Positions 45,110 to 54,680 are shown, counted from the stretch's first letter. The stretch is 64,000 nt of DNA from Nitrospirillum viridazoti CBAmc (GCF_000730165.1 NZ_CP022111.1:1860001-1924000), one strand, 5' to 3'. Notes: generated from the sequence alone by a model not told the origin. Numbers and translations: made by a program.

Positions 45110-47566
45110 TTAGGCGTCCGCCAGCGGCGGAATTTGGAAGAACGCTTCCAGCGCCTGGCGCCCCACACCCGCCCGCAGCGCCGCCACCGCCTGGTCCAGG
45201 CGCGCATCGATATCGGGCAGGGCCTTCTCCGGCACGATGGGCACGAACATCGCCGGCCCCACGCCGCCATCCAGCCGATAGACGCGCCCGGCCCGGTGGA
45301 CGGGAAGCAGGCGATCGGGCGTCAGCACGAAACGGACGCCGGCCACCAGGGCCACCTGATCCAGGAAATAGCCCAGGACCGGTCCCCCTTTCCGGCTGCG
45401 GTCCCAATGATACAGCAGCAGGTCGGCCACGCCCCGGGCGAAGGCCCGGGCCACGCCCCCCCGCCCGATCACCACCAGGCCACCGCCGACCGCGTCGTAG
45501 GGGGCCGCCAGGTTGGCGGGGCCCCAGGTGGCCGCGACGGGGCGGCTGGCGGGCAGGGCGGCGACGAAGCGGGCAGGGTCGGACAGGAAAGCGGCATCGA
45601 TGTCGGCGACCACCAGTGGCGCGCCATAACGGTCCTGGATTTGAGGCAGCCGCAGGAAGCGCGCGGCCGTTAGATAGGTGAGGCGCGTTTCATGGTGCAG
45701 ATCCGCATCCAGCGCCTCCGTCGACCATCCCAGGCGCAGGCCGGGGGCCGCCGCCGCCAGGAAGTCGACGTCATCCGTCGCCGGGTCGCAGATATGGACA
45801 TGCAGGCGGGCGCCGGCGGCAACGGCGGCGATGGAGGCCGCCAGGAAGGGCAGGAAGCGGCGCACATAGCGGCTGTCGGCCGCCACCAGCACCACGGGCT
45901 CGTCGGCGTCGCCCGGCGCCGTCCGCCCCCAATCCAGCGTGGCGTCGAAGCCCGCGTGCAAAGGGGCGGCCGCTGCGGTCCAGCGCTGGAAATCATCACC
46001 CAGGGGAACCTGGGCGGCGAAGGGCAGGGCCTGTTCCAGGCCGGCGAAACATTCCCGTGCCCGCCTCTCATGCCCTAGGCGCAGGGCGACGCATCCGTCC
46101 AGGAAGGTGAACCAGGGGTCCAGCAGAGGGTCGCGCCCCATGGCCGCCGCCGTCACGGCCGCCACCAGCCGGGGCAGGCGCGCCGCGCCATCGGGTTTGC
46201 CCAGCAGATGGTTGCCGGTCTCCAGCGCCAGGTAGTAGGCGCTTTTCCAGAAATAGTCCCGCGCCCGCCATTCCGTCGCGACCCAGGCGACCAGGCGGCC
46301 CAGGGCGCCCCACGCCTGATCCGTCACAGGCGCGACGTCGGCCAGCAGGCGGGCCAGGCGGTGGCAGTCCTCCATCCCCGCCGCGCCGGCGCCCGGAACC
46401 AGAGCCTGGACATCGGGCAGAAGGGCCGCCGCAGCCGCGATATCGCCGCGGGCGACCAGCAAGGTGGCGCGGTTGCTGGCCGCCGCCGCACGCAGGTCCG
46501 GCGCCAGGTCACCCATGGCCATGAGAGCTGCGTAAGCGGACACCGCCTCGCCGTCCTGCTGGTCCTGATGCAGCAGGCGGGCACGGGCGAACAGCAGGTC
46601 GGGGCGGTCCGGCGCCAGCGCCAGGGCGCGATCGAGGGCGGCCAGCGCCTGGTCCGGCCGGTCCTGACGCTCACGCAGCTGCCACAGCGCCTCACACGCC
46701 ATCAGGTTGGCGGGGTCGCGATCCAGCACCGCCTGGAAACAATCGGCGGCGGCCTCCAGCCGGCCCAGACCGGCCAGCACCTGGCCCAGACCGAAGCGGG
46801 CGGGCAGCAGATCCGGCGCCAGCGCCAGTGCCGCCTCATAGGCCGCGGCGGCGTCCTGCGCCCGGTCCTGCTTGTGCAGCAGCGCGCCCTGGGCCTGCAG
46901 GCCTTGCGCCGCCATCGCGGGATCGCTCGCCGGCAGCCCGGGGACGGCCAGCCCGGCCTGGTAGGCCGCCAGCGCCGCGTCGTCCTGCCCCAGCGCCTCC
47001 CGCACCCGGCCCAGCGTGATGTGGGCCCCGGCCGCGGTCGTCCCTGTCGCCAGGGACAGGGCGCGAGCCAAGGCGGCCGCCGCCGCGTCCAGGCGCCCCA
47101 GAGCGTGAAGGCAGCGCCCCTGGTCCAGGGCCAAGGCTGCGTCCGCCGGCGCCAGCCGGGCGGCGCGTTCGAACAGGCCGGCCGCCTCATCCTTGCCGCC
47201 TGGCTCGGCCCGGCCGGCCAACAGCCGCGCCAGGGCTGCCAAGGCCTCCGCCTGGTCCGGCTGCTGGGCCAGGACGGCACGGAACTGCAGGATGGCGGCC
47301 TCCGCCCGGCCGGACGCCATCAGCGCCTTGGCCAGGGTCAGGCGATAAGCCACGGCCTCCGGCCGCAACGCCAGCGCCCGCTCCAGCCCGGCCGCCGCCG
47401 CGTCGAAGTGGCCGGCCTGCGCATCCAGCACGCCCAACAGGTAAAGGGCGTCGGGGGTATCGGGCGCCGCAGCCAGGATCCGGCCATAGAGGATGCGCGC
47501 CTCGGCCAGGCGGCCCGCCTGATGATGATCCAAGGCGGCCTGCAGCGCCTCAGCGATGGTCGCCAC
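45110..47566 (-). CDS. TPR protein with glycosyltransferase-like C-terminus
   Basis: 818 residues from GTG 47566 (AAGGGG 7 bases upstream). Residues 1-370 are tandem tetratricopeptide repeats (LYLLGVLDAQAGHFDAAAAG, FERAARLAPADAALALDQG and others). Residues 540-800 resemble a nucleotide-diphospho-sugar transferase-like fold, with VVADIDAAFLSDP as a DxD-like site and GYFLDQVALVAG near the end. TPR/glycosyltransferase fusions of this kind occur in flagellin or surface-protein glycosylation islands of Rhodospirillales; this assignment is inference. It is divergent from an unknown gene at 47693 and upstream, on the same strand, of the diguanylate cyclase (gap 182 bases). Confidence 0.8.
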   Translation of the reverse strand: MATIAEALQAALDHHQAGRLAEARILYGRILAAAPDTPDALYLLGVLDAQAGHFDAAAAGLERALALRPEAVAYRLTLAKALMASGRAEAAILQFRAVLAQQPDQAEALAALARLLAGRAEPGGKDEAAGLFERAARLAPADAALALDQGRCLHALGRLDAAAAALARALSLATGTTAAGAHITLGRVREALGQDDAALAAYQAGLAVPGLPASDPAMAAQGLQAQGALLHKQDRAQDAAAAYEAALALAPDLLPARFGLGQVLAGLGRLEAAADCFQAVLDRDPANLMACEALWQLRERQDRPDQALAALDRALALAPDRPDLLFARARLLHQDQQDGEAVSAYAALMAMGDLAPDLRAAAASNRATLLVARGDIAAAAALLPDVQALVPGAGAAGMEDCHRLARLLADVAPVTDQAWGALGRLVAWVATEWRARDYFWKSAYYLALETGNHLLGKPDGAARLPRLVAAVTAAAMGRDPLLDPWFTFLDGCVALRLGHERRARECFAGLEQALPFAAQVPLGDDFQRWTAAAAPLHAGFDATLDWGRTAPGDADEPVVLVAADSRYVRRFLPFLAASIAAVAAGARLHVHICDPATDDVDFLAAAAPGLRLGWSTEALDADLHHETRLTYLTAARFLRLPQIQDRYGAPLVVADIDAAFLSDPARFVAALPASRPVAATWGPANLAAPYDAVGGGLVVIGRGGVARAFARGVADLLLYHWDRSRKGGPVLGYFLDQVALVAGVRFVLTPDRLLPVHRAGRVYRLDGGVGPAMFVPIVPEKALPDIDARLDQAVAALRAGVGRQALEAFFQIPPLADA

Positions 47567-47692
47567 GGCGACACCCCTTTCCCCAAAATGCCCCAGAGAG
47601 CCCCTTCCCCACGCCGCTGGCGCGAGGACCGACTTATGGTAAACTAACGATAGTCGACGCAGTCTCGATCAAAGAGGCCAGGCCGCACAAGC

Positions 47693-48598
47693 ATGTCCAG
47701 GGAAACGGCATCACCGCCGGCCCTTATCCCCGACGTCCGGCGCCGCCCCCAGGAGGGCCGGCGGCCGCGTGACGCTGACCAATCCCGCCGCTATCGCGCC
47801 ACCCACCAGAAGATCGCCCAGCTGAACGAGGCCGTGCGCGCCCTGGGCGCCGATTGCGCCCGCACCCTGGCGGCGGAGCCGCACGTGGACGAGGCGTATG
47901 CCACCCTGCGCCGCCTGTCGCCCCTGTTCAGCGAGGTCCTGTCGTTCGTCGCCGTCATCGGCACCCAGGTGGACGCGTTGGAGGAACCGCGCCGCACCGA
48001 AGCGATGGAGCAATTGGCCCTGCTGGAACGCCACTTGGCCCGGCTGGAGCTGGAGACCAGCGCCACGCTGATGGATCAGCTGGCGGCGTCGACCGAGCCA
48101 CGCGCCCTGGGCACGCGCCATGTCCTGGAGCGCTGGCTGGCGGGAATGGAGGGGCTGGAGGCGAAGCTGGACCAGGACGGCCAGGCGCGGCTGGAGCATA
48201 TGCGCGCCCTGGCGCGGGCGGTGGCCGATGGCTGCCCCGCCCTGCCCGACTTCTCCACGGCGCAAACGCCGTCCGGCGAGGGCGGCCGGGTGGATGCCGT
48301 CCCCTTGCTCGCCCGTGCACCCCCGGCGTCCCGGCCGAACACGGGCGCCGTGCAACTGGCTTTCCGCACCGGTGAGAAGGGGGTGCATATCGACCCTGGC
48401 CAGTCGCACAACCTGGCAGCGGAGGTGCGGCGGCTGAAGCTGCAGGTGGCCATCGCCGCCGTGCTGGACATCACGCCGGCCAACGTGGCCCTGGTGTTGA
48501 CCGGCCGTGACCCTTTCCGCACCGTCCAGGCCACGGCCCTGGCCGACGTGTTGCGCCGGCACATCGGCGCCGACCGGCTGGTGGTCAGCGGGCCTTGA
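47693..48598 (+). CDS. Unknown 301-residue protein
   Basis: I do not recognise this family. The protein has an arginine-rich N-terminus (VRRRPQEGRRPRDADQSRRY), a long mostly helical middle (residues 35-180, with leucine/alanine heptads such as EQLALLERHLARLELE), a variable linker and a conserved-looking C-terminal 80 residues (FRTGEKGVHIDPGQSHNLAAE, then LTGRDPFRTVQATALADVLRRH). There is no signal peptide or membrane helix. It is divergent from the TPR glycosyltransferase-like gene and converges on an MFS gene with 3 bases between stops. Confidence 0.7.
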   Translation: MSRETASPPALIPDVRRRPQEGRRPRDADQSRRYRATHQKIAQLNEAVRALGADCARTLAAEPHVDEAYATLRRLSPLFSEVLSFVAVIGTQVDALEEPRRTEAMEQLALLERHLARLELETSATLMDQLAASTEPRALGTRHVLERWLAGMEGLEAKLDQDGQARLEHMRALARAVADGCPALPDFSTAQTPSGEGGRVDAVPLLARAPPASRPNTGAVQLAFRTGEKGVHIDPGQSHNLAAEVRRLKLQVAIAAVLDITPANVALVLTGRDPFRTVQATALADVLRRHIGADRLVVSGP

Positions 48599-48601
48599 GC
48601 C

Positions 48602-49840
48602 TCACACTTCCTCGCGGCGAGCGTGGGCCAGCAGCCAGCTGCCCAGCAACGCCAGGGCGACGGCGCCGCCGGTGGCCGACACGGCCACCCACCCACCCAG
48701 GTCCCATGCCAGGCTGGCCACGGCCGAGCCGCAGGCGCCGCCCACGAAATAGGTTGTGAGGTAGACCGTGGTGACCCGGCCCCGGGCGCCATGATTGCCC
48801 GCGTAGATGACGCTCTGGTTGGTGATCTGCAGGCCCTGCACGCCAATGTCCAGCAGCAGGATGCCGGCGGTCAGCGCGATCAACGACCAGTGGGTCAAGG
48901 CCATCAACCCCCAGGCGGCCAGGCAGGCGGCGGCGAACAGGCCGGTGGCGGCGTGGGCATGGCCCCTGTCGGCCAGGCGGCCCGCCCGGCTGGCGGCCAG
49001 CGCGCCGGCCAGGCCCGCCAGACCGAACAGGCCAATGGTGGCCTGGTCGAAATGATAGGGCGCGTCGCTGAGCACGAAGGTCAGGCCGGTCCACAGCACA
49101 CTGAAGCCGGCGAAGCCCAGAGCCCCCATCAGCGAGCGCCAGCGCAGCACCGCGTCCGTGCGGGCCAGGTGCAGGACGGAGGCCATCAACCGGCCGTAGG
49201 GGATGCTGGGACGGACGGGGTCGGCCGGCAGCGCGCGCGCCAGCAGGGCGCCCAGCACCGTCATCACGACAGCGGCGGCGATATAGACGGCGCGCCAGCC
49301 GGCGTAATGGGCGATGGCGCCGGCGATGGTGCGGGCCAGCAGGATGCCCAGGATGAGGCCGCTCATGACCGTGCCCACGGTGCGGCCCCGGCTGTGATCC
49401 GGCGCCAGGGACGCGGCGAAGGGCACCGCCACCTGGGCGGCGCAGGACAGCACGCCCACGCCCAGCGAGGCGGCGGCGAAGATGAGGAAGCCGGGGCTGG
49501 CCGCGGCCGCGAGCAACAGGACGATGCACAGGGCCAGCAGGGTCAGGATCAGGCGCTTGCGATTGTGGGTGTCGCCCAGCGGCACCACCAGCAGCAGGCC
49601 CAGGGCATAGCCCACCTGGGTCACCGTCACCAGCATGCCCGCCGTCCCCATGCCCACCTGGAAGGTGGCGGCGATGTCGGCCAGCAGCGGCTGGACGTAA
49701 TAGATGTTGGCGACGACGGCGCCACAGGTGATGGCGAACAGCAGGGTCAGCCCGGCGGACAGGCCGCGCGACGCGGTTTGCTCAGGTGTCGGCTGGCCAG
49801 GTGCAACCTGGCCGGGTGTGGTTTCGGACGACACGGTCAT
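48602..49840 (-). CDS. MFS efflux transporter (YnfM/AraJ-like)
   Basis: 412 residues from ATG 49840. Twelve membrane helices are evident. The N-terminal helix has LLFAITCGAVVANIYYVQPLL, a signature of the drug:H+ antiporter subgroup that includes sugar-efflux-like proteins. Loop 2-3 is LVVPLGDTHNRKRLIL, an MFS A-motif, and helix 5 has PDHSRGRTVGTVMSGLILGIL. It probably exports drugs, sugars or arabinose-like compounds; the substrate is unknown. The first 25 residues are a hydrophilic, proline/glutamine-rich extension. Confidence 0.9.
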   Translation of the reverse strand: MTVSSETTPGQVAPGQPTPEQTASRGLSAGLTLLFAITCGAVVANIYYVQPLLADIAATFQVGMGTAGMLVTVTQVGYALGLLLVVPLGDTHNRKRLILTLLALCIVLLLAAAASPGFLIFAAASLGVGVLSCAAQVAVPFAASLAPDHSRGRTVGTVMSGLILGILLARTIAGAIAHYAGWRAVYIAAAVVMTVLGALLARALPADPVRPSIPYGRLMASVLHLARTDAVLRWRSLMGALGFAGFSVLWTGLTFVLSDAPYHFDQATIGLFGLAGLAGALAASRAGRLADRGHAHAATGLFAAACLAAWGLMALTHWSLIALTAGILLLDIGVQGLQITNQSVIYAGNHGARGRVTTVYLTTYFVGGACGSAVASLAWDLGGWVAVSATGGAVALALLGSWLLAHARREEV

Positions 49841-49975
49841 GGGACGGCGGACCTGTGCTGGGAACAAGGACAGCCGTCTTCAGTACCGAGGATCGCTCAA
49901 ATAGGAAACGGTTAGTTTCGAAAACCAGCCGCGCCCCGGGCGGGGGGCCTCGGGCGGGGGGTGACGGCAGCTTTT

Positions 49976-50563
49976 TCAGTCCGCGTCCACCACCCGCAGC
50001 AGAGGCCAGCGTTCCAGCCAGCGCTTCTCGCGCACCCGCTGACGCAGGATTTCGCGCTTGGCGCCCCTGAAGGCCGGCGTGGGGCGGATGAGGCGCCCGA
50101 ACAGGTCGTCCAGGCCGAAGGGCGCCAGGACCTCCAGCGCATCCTGCGGTGTCAGGCGCACCGCCACGGCCGTGGCCGTTTCCGGCCAATGGCGCAACGC
50201 GTCGGCACAGCCGGTATAGGGCGCGTCCCCATTGCGGCAATGCATGCGGGCCTGGTTTTTCACCGACCAAGGGACATCGGGCGCCAGGGCTAGCAGGCGG
50301 TCGGTCAGGTCGCGATCCACCGCGATGGACGGGCACGCGGCGTCGAACCACACCACATCCACGTCGCTGTCGGGCGCCTCGCCCGCCGTTTCGGGGACGG
50401 CCTGTTGGCGGTGCAGCTGATCCCACACGGCGTTGCGCACGAAGCCTGCGCCAATCCAGCAATCCGGCAGGTCCAGAGTGCGGACATGGGCCAACAGCCC
50501 CATGCGCCAGGCATCGTCCCGGATCACCGCTTGCAGGCGATCGCCAAAAGTGAGCTGGTGCAT
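49976..50563 (-). CDS. Nucleotidyltransferase-like protein (NTP_transf_6 type)
   Basis: 195 residues. The segments WIGAGFVRNAVWDQLH, DSDVDVVWFD and WSVKNQARMHCRNGDAPY are the hallmarks of this nucleotidyltransferase-fold family (PF06042-like), with the aspartate pair as metal-binding residues. No substrate has been established for the family. It lies downstream of a TonB receptor but is separated by a strong terminator, so it is transcribed separately. Confidence 0.85.
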   Translation of the reverse strand: MHQLTFGDRLQAVIRDDAWRMGLLAHVRTLDLPDCWIGAGFVRNAVWDQLHRQQAVPETAGEAPDSDVDVVWFDAACPSIAVDRDLTDRLLALAPDVPWSVKNQARMHCRNGDAPYTGCADALRHWPETATAVAVRLTPQDALEVLAPFGLDDLFGRLIRPTPAFRGAKREILRQRVREKRWLERWPLLRVVDAD

Positions 50564-50584
50564 GCGATCCGTCCCATCCTGCGC

Positions 50585-50627
50585 GGAAAAAAAAGAATGG
50601 GCCCCGCCGGTTAGCCGGCGAGGCCCC
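50585..50627 (-). terminator. Intrinsic terminator after TonB receptor
   Basis: On the minus strand, GGGGCCTCGCCGG pairs with CCGGCGGGGCCC (one mismatch, 4-base loop) and is followed by ATTC and eight T residues. It is about 87 bases past the receptor stop at 50714. Confidence 0.85.
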
Positions 50628-50713
50628 TGAAAGATATAGGTCTTTCCTCATAAGGAGTGAGGCCGCAAAAGGTCACACCCCCAAAATGTCGCATTTATGC
50701 AATTTACGCGACC

Positions 50714-52984
50714 TCAGAACTTCTTGCGCACCGAGACGAACACGGCGGCCGGCGCGCCGGCCTGCAGCGTCTGGAAGGAGCCCGTCGGGTCGCTGACGGT
50801 GTAACCGTTGGTGCCGATGGACGAGACGTAGTGGCGGTCGAACAGGTTGGTCACGTTGCCCTGGATTTCCAGGTCACGCTGCCAGCCGCCGCCCTGGAAG
50901 CGGTAGCCGAAGCTGAGGTCCACGGTCATGTAGCCCGGGACCTTGCCGTCGTTGATGTAAGTGTAATAGCGCTCGCTCATATAGTTGCCAGAGACGGCGC
51001 CGAACAACATGCCGTTATCGAACGACAGCTCAGCCTTCACCATGTTCTGCGGGCTGTCCACGGTGATCTTGCCCTTGGTAGCGGCGTACAGGGTGCCGTC
51101 GCCGTTCCGGGTGTCGTCGTCGTAGGTGGACTTGTTGTACGAGTAGGAACCGTACAGCGACCAGTTCTTCACGAACTTCCAGGTGCCGGCCAGTTCGATA
51201 CCCTTGGAGGTGACGCCGCCCACGTTGGACAGGGCCGACGGGTTGCCCTGGATGCCCGAGCCCACGGTGGTGGCCAGCAGGCGGTCGTGGAAGCTGACGT
51301 AGTAGGCGGCGGCCACGGCCTCGAACGTGTCGACATGGGCGCGGGTGCCCACTTCGAAGGCGTCGGAGGTTTCGGGCTTCAGCTTGTCCTTGATGGCGTT
51401 AAAGCCGGACTGGGTGGTGGAGAACGGACCGTCGGTGTGCGAGCTGACGAAAGCGCGGGCGTTCTTGGCGTAGTCGCCGAACAGCTCGGCCTCGTCGGTC
51501 AGCTGGTAGTTGAAGCCGATCTGCGGCAGGAAGCCCTTGGACGTGTCGATGGAGCCGTTGATGATGTCGCTGGCCGAGGTGTAGCGCTGCGTCTGGCTCT
51601 CGTTCTCGACCTTCATTGACTTGAAGCCGTAGTTGATCTTCAGCTTGTCCAGGGCCTGCCAGGTGTCCTGCAGGTGGAACACATAGGTCTTGGTGTTGAA
51701 GGCGTACTGCCACTGGGTGGCGAAGGGGTTCTCCTGGAACTCATCGGCCGTGCGGCCGGGGCTGTTGATGCCCAAGCCGTAGAAGCGGCGGGCCTGGTCG
51801 AAGTCGTTGTTTTCGAACCACAGGCCGCCTTCGATGGTGTGGTCGGCCAGGGTGTAGGTCAGGCTGTCCACCGTGCCGATGCGGGATACCGTGTATTCCG
51901 TGGTGCGCATGGAGATGGGCGAGCCACCGAAGGCGGCGGGGGTCGCCAGGTAGGGCGTATCCCAGGTGCCCATGCCCTTGTCATGATGGCCATAGACCAT
52001 GGCCTTCAGCGACAGGCGGTCGTTGATGGGGTATTCCAGCTGGGTCGAGCCGATGATGTCTTCACGGTTGCCGGCGCCGTCGAAGTAGACGTCGTCGGGC
52101 GTGGAGTAGGGTGCTGGAATAGGCCTGCCCGCCTGGTAGGCGGTCGCGATGGCCTTGGCCAGCGTGTAGTTGTCCGAGATGTTGTCCAGCTTGTAGCCGA
52201 ACTTGCCGATCAGGGCCAAGGACAGGTCCTGGTAGTCGTTCTCATGCCGGTCGGAGTAGTTGACCATGGTGGTCAGCGTGCCCTCGCCCACCGGCTGCAC
52301 GAACTTGCCGTTGGCCTGTTGCTGCCACTGCTCGCCCTGGCCCTTCCACTTGTTGCCGTGCTGGTAGTCGTAGCTGAGGTAGCCGCGGCCGCCGCCGTCG
52401 ATCTCACCCGTTTCGATGCGGCCGAAGGCCCGCACCGTAGCGTTGCTGCCGTAGCTGACGGCGGCCAGGCCGCCCGCGGTGGTCTCCGGATCGGCCGACT
52501 TGAACTTCAGCGTGCCGCCCAGGTTGGAGGTGGACGCGGTGTCCAGGGCGCCGGTGCCCTGGGCCATCTGGGTAACGCCCAGATTCTCGGACGAAATGGC
52601 GCGGCTGATGTGCAGGCCGTTGTCGTTGGCGTAGCTCATGTCACCCAGCGGGATGTCATCGAGCGTAAAGCCCAGCTGGTTCTGGTTGAAGCCGCGCACG
52701 GAGATGCGCACCGCCCATTCGTAGGCGCCGTAGGGATCGGCGGCCTGGTAGTTCACGCCCGGCAGCTTGGAGATCACCTTGATGGGGCTGGCGCCCGGAA
52801 CGGCGATCTGCATGTCCATGGGCGTGATAGCCTGCACCTGGCGGGTTTCGCCCCGGCCGAACACGACGATTTCCTGCAGCGTGTCGGCATCCGCCGCGGC
52901 GTCCGGCGCCGTCTGCGCGAACGTGGCGCTCGAAATACCGAGGATGAGCAGAGACACACCCGCCAACAACCGATTCTTCAGCAT
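50714..52984 (-). CDS. TonB-dependent receptor
   Basis: 756 residues, start supported by GGGGG 7 bases upstream. It has a signal peptide (LLAGVSLLILGISSATFAQ) and a TonB box EIVVFGRGETRQV. The plug has ISVRGFNQNQLGFTLDDIPLGD and a distinctive GTGALDTASTSNLGGTLKF in place of the commoner LYGSGAIGGVINI. The barrel ends VFVSVRKKF. It closely resembles in plan the receptor at 55060 (RGF...TLDDIPLGD versus RGF...TYDGMAFGD), so the two are probably paralogues of the same subclass. Substrate unknown. A palindrome CCGTTT-N5-AAACGG lies about 142 bases upstream. Confidence 0.9.
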   Translation of the reverse strand: MLKNRLLAGVSLLILGISSATFAQTAPDAAADADTLQEIVVFGRGETRQVQAITPMDMQIAVPGASPIKVISKLPGVNYQAADPYGAYEWAVRISVRGFNQNQLGFTLDDIPLGDMSYANDNGLHISRAISSENLGVTQMAQGTGALDTASTSNLGGTLKFKSADPETTAGGLAAVSYGSNATVRAFGRIETGEIDGGGRGYLSYDYQHGNKWKGQGEQWQQQANGKFVQPVGEGTLTTMVNYSDRHENDYQDLSLALIGKFGYKLDNISDNYTLAKAIATAYQAGRPIPAPYSTPDDVYFDGAGNREDIIGSTQLEYPINDRLSLKAMVYGHHDKGMGTWDTPYLATPAAFGGSPISMRTTEYTVSRIGTVDSLTYTLADHTIEGGLWFENNDFDQARRFYGLGINSPGRTADEFQENPFATQWQYAFNTKTYVFHLQDTWQALDKLKINYGFKSMKVENESQTQRYTSASDIINGSIDTSKGFLPQIGFNYQLTDEAELFGDYAKNARAFVSSHTDGPFSTTQSGFNAIKDKLKPETSDAFEVGTRAHVDTFEAVAAAYYVSFHDRLLATTVGSGIQGNPSALSNVGGVTSKGIELAGTWKFVKNWSLYGSYSYNKSTYDDDTRNGDGTLYAATKGKITVDSPQNMVKAELSFDNGMLFGAVSGNYMSERYYTYINDGKVPGYMTVDLSFGYRFQGGGWQRDLEIQGNVTNLFDRHYVSSIGTNGYTVSDPTGSFQTLQAGAPAAVFVSVRKKF

Positions 52985-53125
52985 CGAATTTCCCCCTTCG
53001 ATTTATTTAAAATCTTCCCCATCCGGTAATACACAGAAGTGATATGGCCACCTTTATGCCCGGCTTGAAAGCGCATGCTGCATAGCAACACGATGTGAAT
53101 ATTTTAAGACAATGCGATTACCGAT

Positions 53126-53142
53126 CCGTTTACTGGAAACGG
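53126..53142. promoter_or_regulatory. Palindrome CCGTTT-N5-AAACGG, possible operator
   Basis: Perfect 6-5-6 palindrome in an AT-rich region, 142 bases upstream of the minus-strand TonB receptor. The size fits a dimeric regulator site; no regulator gene is adjacent. Confidence 0.35.
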
Positions 53143-53168
53143 TGTGACATTTTGGTATACGGCCCTCG

Positions 53169-53309
53169 TCAGACGGGTTGTAGGCGCTCCACCTCGGGGG
53201 TGGCCGTGGCCAGCACCCGCCAGCGGCTAGTGTGCGCGCTCAGCGCCAGCGGGGCGGCGGCCCCCAGCGGCAACAGCGACAGGGCCCGGCGGCGGCTCAC
53301 CAAGGTCAT
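53169..53309 (-). CDS. Possible 46-residue peptide or gene remnant with twin-arginine leader
   Basis: ATG at 53309 opens MTLVSRRRALSLLPLGAAAP and runs to TGA at 53169. The N-terminus looks like a Tat or Sec leader (SRRRALSLLPLGAAAPLALSA) followed by only about 20 residues. There is no strong ribosome site. It may be a small secreted peptide, the stump of a deleted exported protein, or chance. Confidence 0.25.
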   Translation of the reverse strand: MTLVSRRRALSLLPLGAAAPLALSAHTSRWRVLATATPEVERLQPV

Positions 53310-53483
53310 GGACGATCATCCGGCGAGGGTTGGGGAGACCGTCCGTTACGCCATCCGCTTGAAAAGACGGCGACATATTGGTTAACGATTCATGACCATC
53401 TGGGCACCGACGTCCGATGCTGGCGTCACCAGCCCGGCTGGGGCACCTTAGGCGCCAAGGGCCGATGCCCCAGGAGAGAAGTC

Positions 53484-54680
53484 ATGCGTATCGTTCTGTT
53501 CAAGGGCCAGTCGCAGTACGGCTCGCTTCGGCTGCATATCGACCAGCTGGCGGCGGCCCTCGCGGCCATGGGGCACGAGGCCATCGTGATCGACCTGCTG
53601 CTCCCCGATGGAATGGCGCGGCTGAACGCCGCACTCAGCCAGCCGGTGCAGTTCTTCTACTCCCTGAACGGCATGGGGGTGGATATGCGCGTCGGCGACC
53701 AGACGCTGTACGATGCAGTCGACAGCCTGTTCATCACCCTGCATGTCGACCATCCGGTGCATCTGTGGCCCCGGCTGGAGATCAAGATGGACCGGCGGCT
53801 TATCGTCAGCTTCCTCGACGAAAGCCATGTGAAGCTGGTGCGCGACAGCTTCCCCCCCGAACATTTCGCCGCGCTGTCGCTGATGCCGCCGGGCGCCAAC
53901 ACCAGCATTCCCCCAGCCATGCCGGACGAGGAAACGCTGTTCCAGGACTGGGCGGCGCGGCGCGACATCCCCCTGCTGTTCACCGGCACCTACCGGGGCA
54001 CACCCCGGCGGGAATGGCACACCGCCGAGCGCAACTTCGTCACCACCCTGTTCGACGATGCCGCCGATCTGGCGCTGAGCCAGGACACGCTGTCGCTGGA
54101 GGACGCCATCGACCAGGTGGTGGCCGCCCGCGACACCAGCCTGACCCCCGCCAGCCGCACCCAGTTGATCCGCAAATCACGCGAGGTCTACCGCTATGTG
54201 GAAGCCTATCGCCGGCACCAGTTGCTGGTGACCCTGAACGCCGCCGGGGTGCCGCTGGTGGTCTATGGCAAAGGATGGGAGGACCGGCCCTTCCCCGCCT
54301 TCGATTGGCGGGGCGAAGGCAGCTTCGAGGAGACGCTGCGCCTGCTGCGCCGCACCCGCCTGGTACTGAACAGCAACAACAACTTCGTCGCGGGCGGGCA
54401 CGAACGGGTGTTCGCGGCGCAGGTCAACGGCGCCGCTGTGGTGTCCGACATCAGCCGCTACTACGACCGCCACTACACCGACGGACGTGACATGCTGTTC
54501 TATCGCTGGACCGCCCTGGAAACCCTGCCCGGACGCATCGAGGCGGCACTGGCCGACCCGGCCGGCTTGGCGGCCGTGGCCCAGGCGGGCTTCCGCCAGG
54601 CCGCCGCGCACCATACCTGGGACGTCCGCGCCCGCCACATCCTGGATTTGTTCGCGGCCGTCAACATCCTGACCCGCTGA
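53484..54680 (+). CDS. CgeB-like glycosyltransferase-fold protein
   Basis: 398 residues from ATG 53484, with AGGAGA 6 bases upstream; the open frame further left is not protein-like. The N-terminus MRIVLFKGQSQYGSLRLHID starts a GT-B fold. The C-terminal half has LVVYGKGWEDRPFP, TRLVLNSNNNFVAGGHERVF and ALAAVAQAG-type helices like the Glyco_trans_1_2/CgeB family, whose donor site uses the HERxF segment. No signal peptide. It sits between two related TonB receptors. The target is unknown; protein or surface-glycan modification is likely. Confidence 0.75.
   Translation: MRIVLFKGQSQYGSLRLHIDQLAAALAAMGHEAIVIDLLLPDGMARLNAALSQPVQFFYSLNGMGVDMRVGDQTLYDAVDSLFITLHVDHPVHLWPRLEIKMDRRLIVSFLDESHVKLVRDSFPPEHFAALSLMPPGANTSIPPAMPDEETLFQDWAARRDIPLLFTGTYRGTPRREWHTAERNFVTTLFDDAADLALSQDTLSLEDAIDQVVAARDTSLTPASRTQLIRKSREVYRYVEAYRRHQLLVTLNAAGVPLVVYGKGWEDRPFPAFDWRGEGSFEETLRLLRRTRLVLNSNNNFVAGGHERVFAAQVNGAAVVSDISRYYDRHYTDGRDMLFYRWTALETLPGRIEAALADPAGLAAVAQAGFRQAAAHHTWDVRARHILDLFAAVNILTR

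Larger units (their letters stand above)
52985..53483. other. Intergenic region between TonB receptor and glycosyltransferase
   Basis: 499 bases with a marked AT-rich part at 52985-53160, probably the receptor promoter region. It contains the palindrome at 53126 and one short minus-strand frame with a Tat-like leader at 53169-53309. Nothing else recognisable. Confidence 0.5.

Noticed and set aside
44928-45407. Extension of the diguanylate cyclase frame upstream of 44927
   Set aside because: It would overlap the TPR glycosyltransferase gene in another frame, whereas ATG 44927 gives a proper signal peptide.
53232-53483. N-terminal extension of the CgeB-like glycosyltransferase
   Set aside because: The translated extension is low-complexity, while ATG 53484 has a strong ribosome site and a normal GT-B start.
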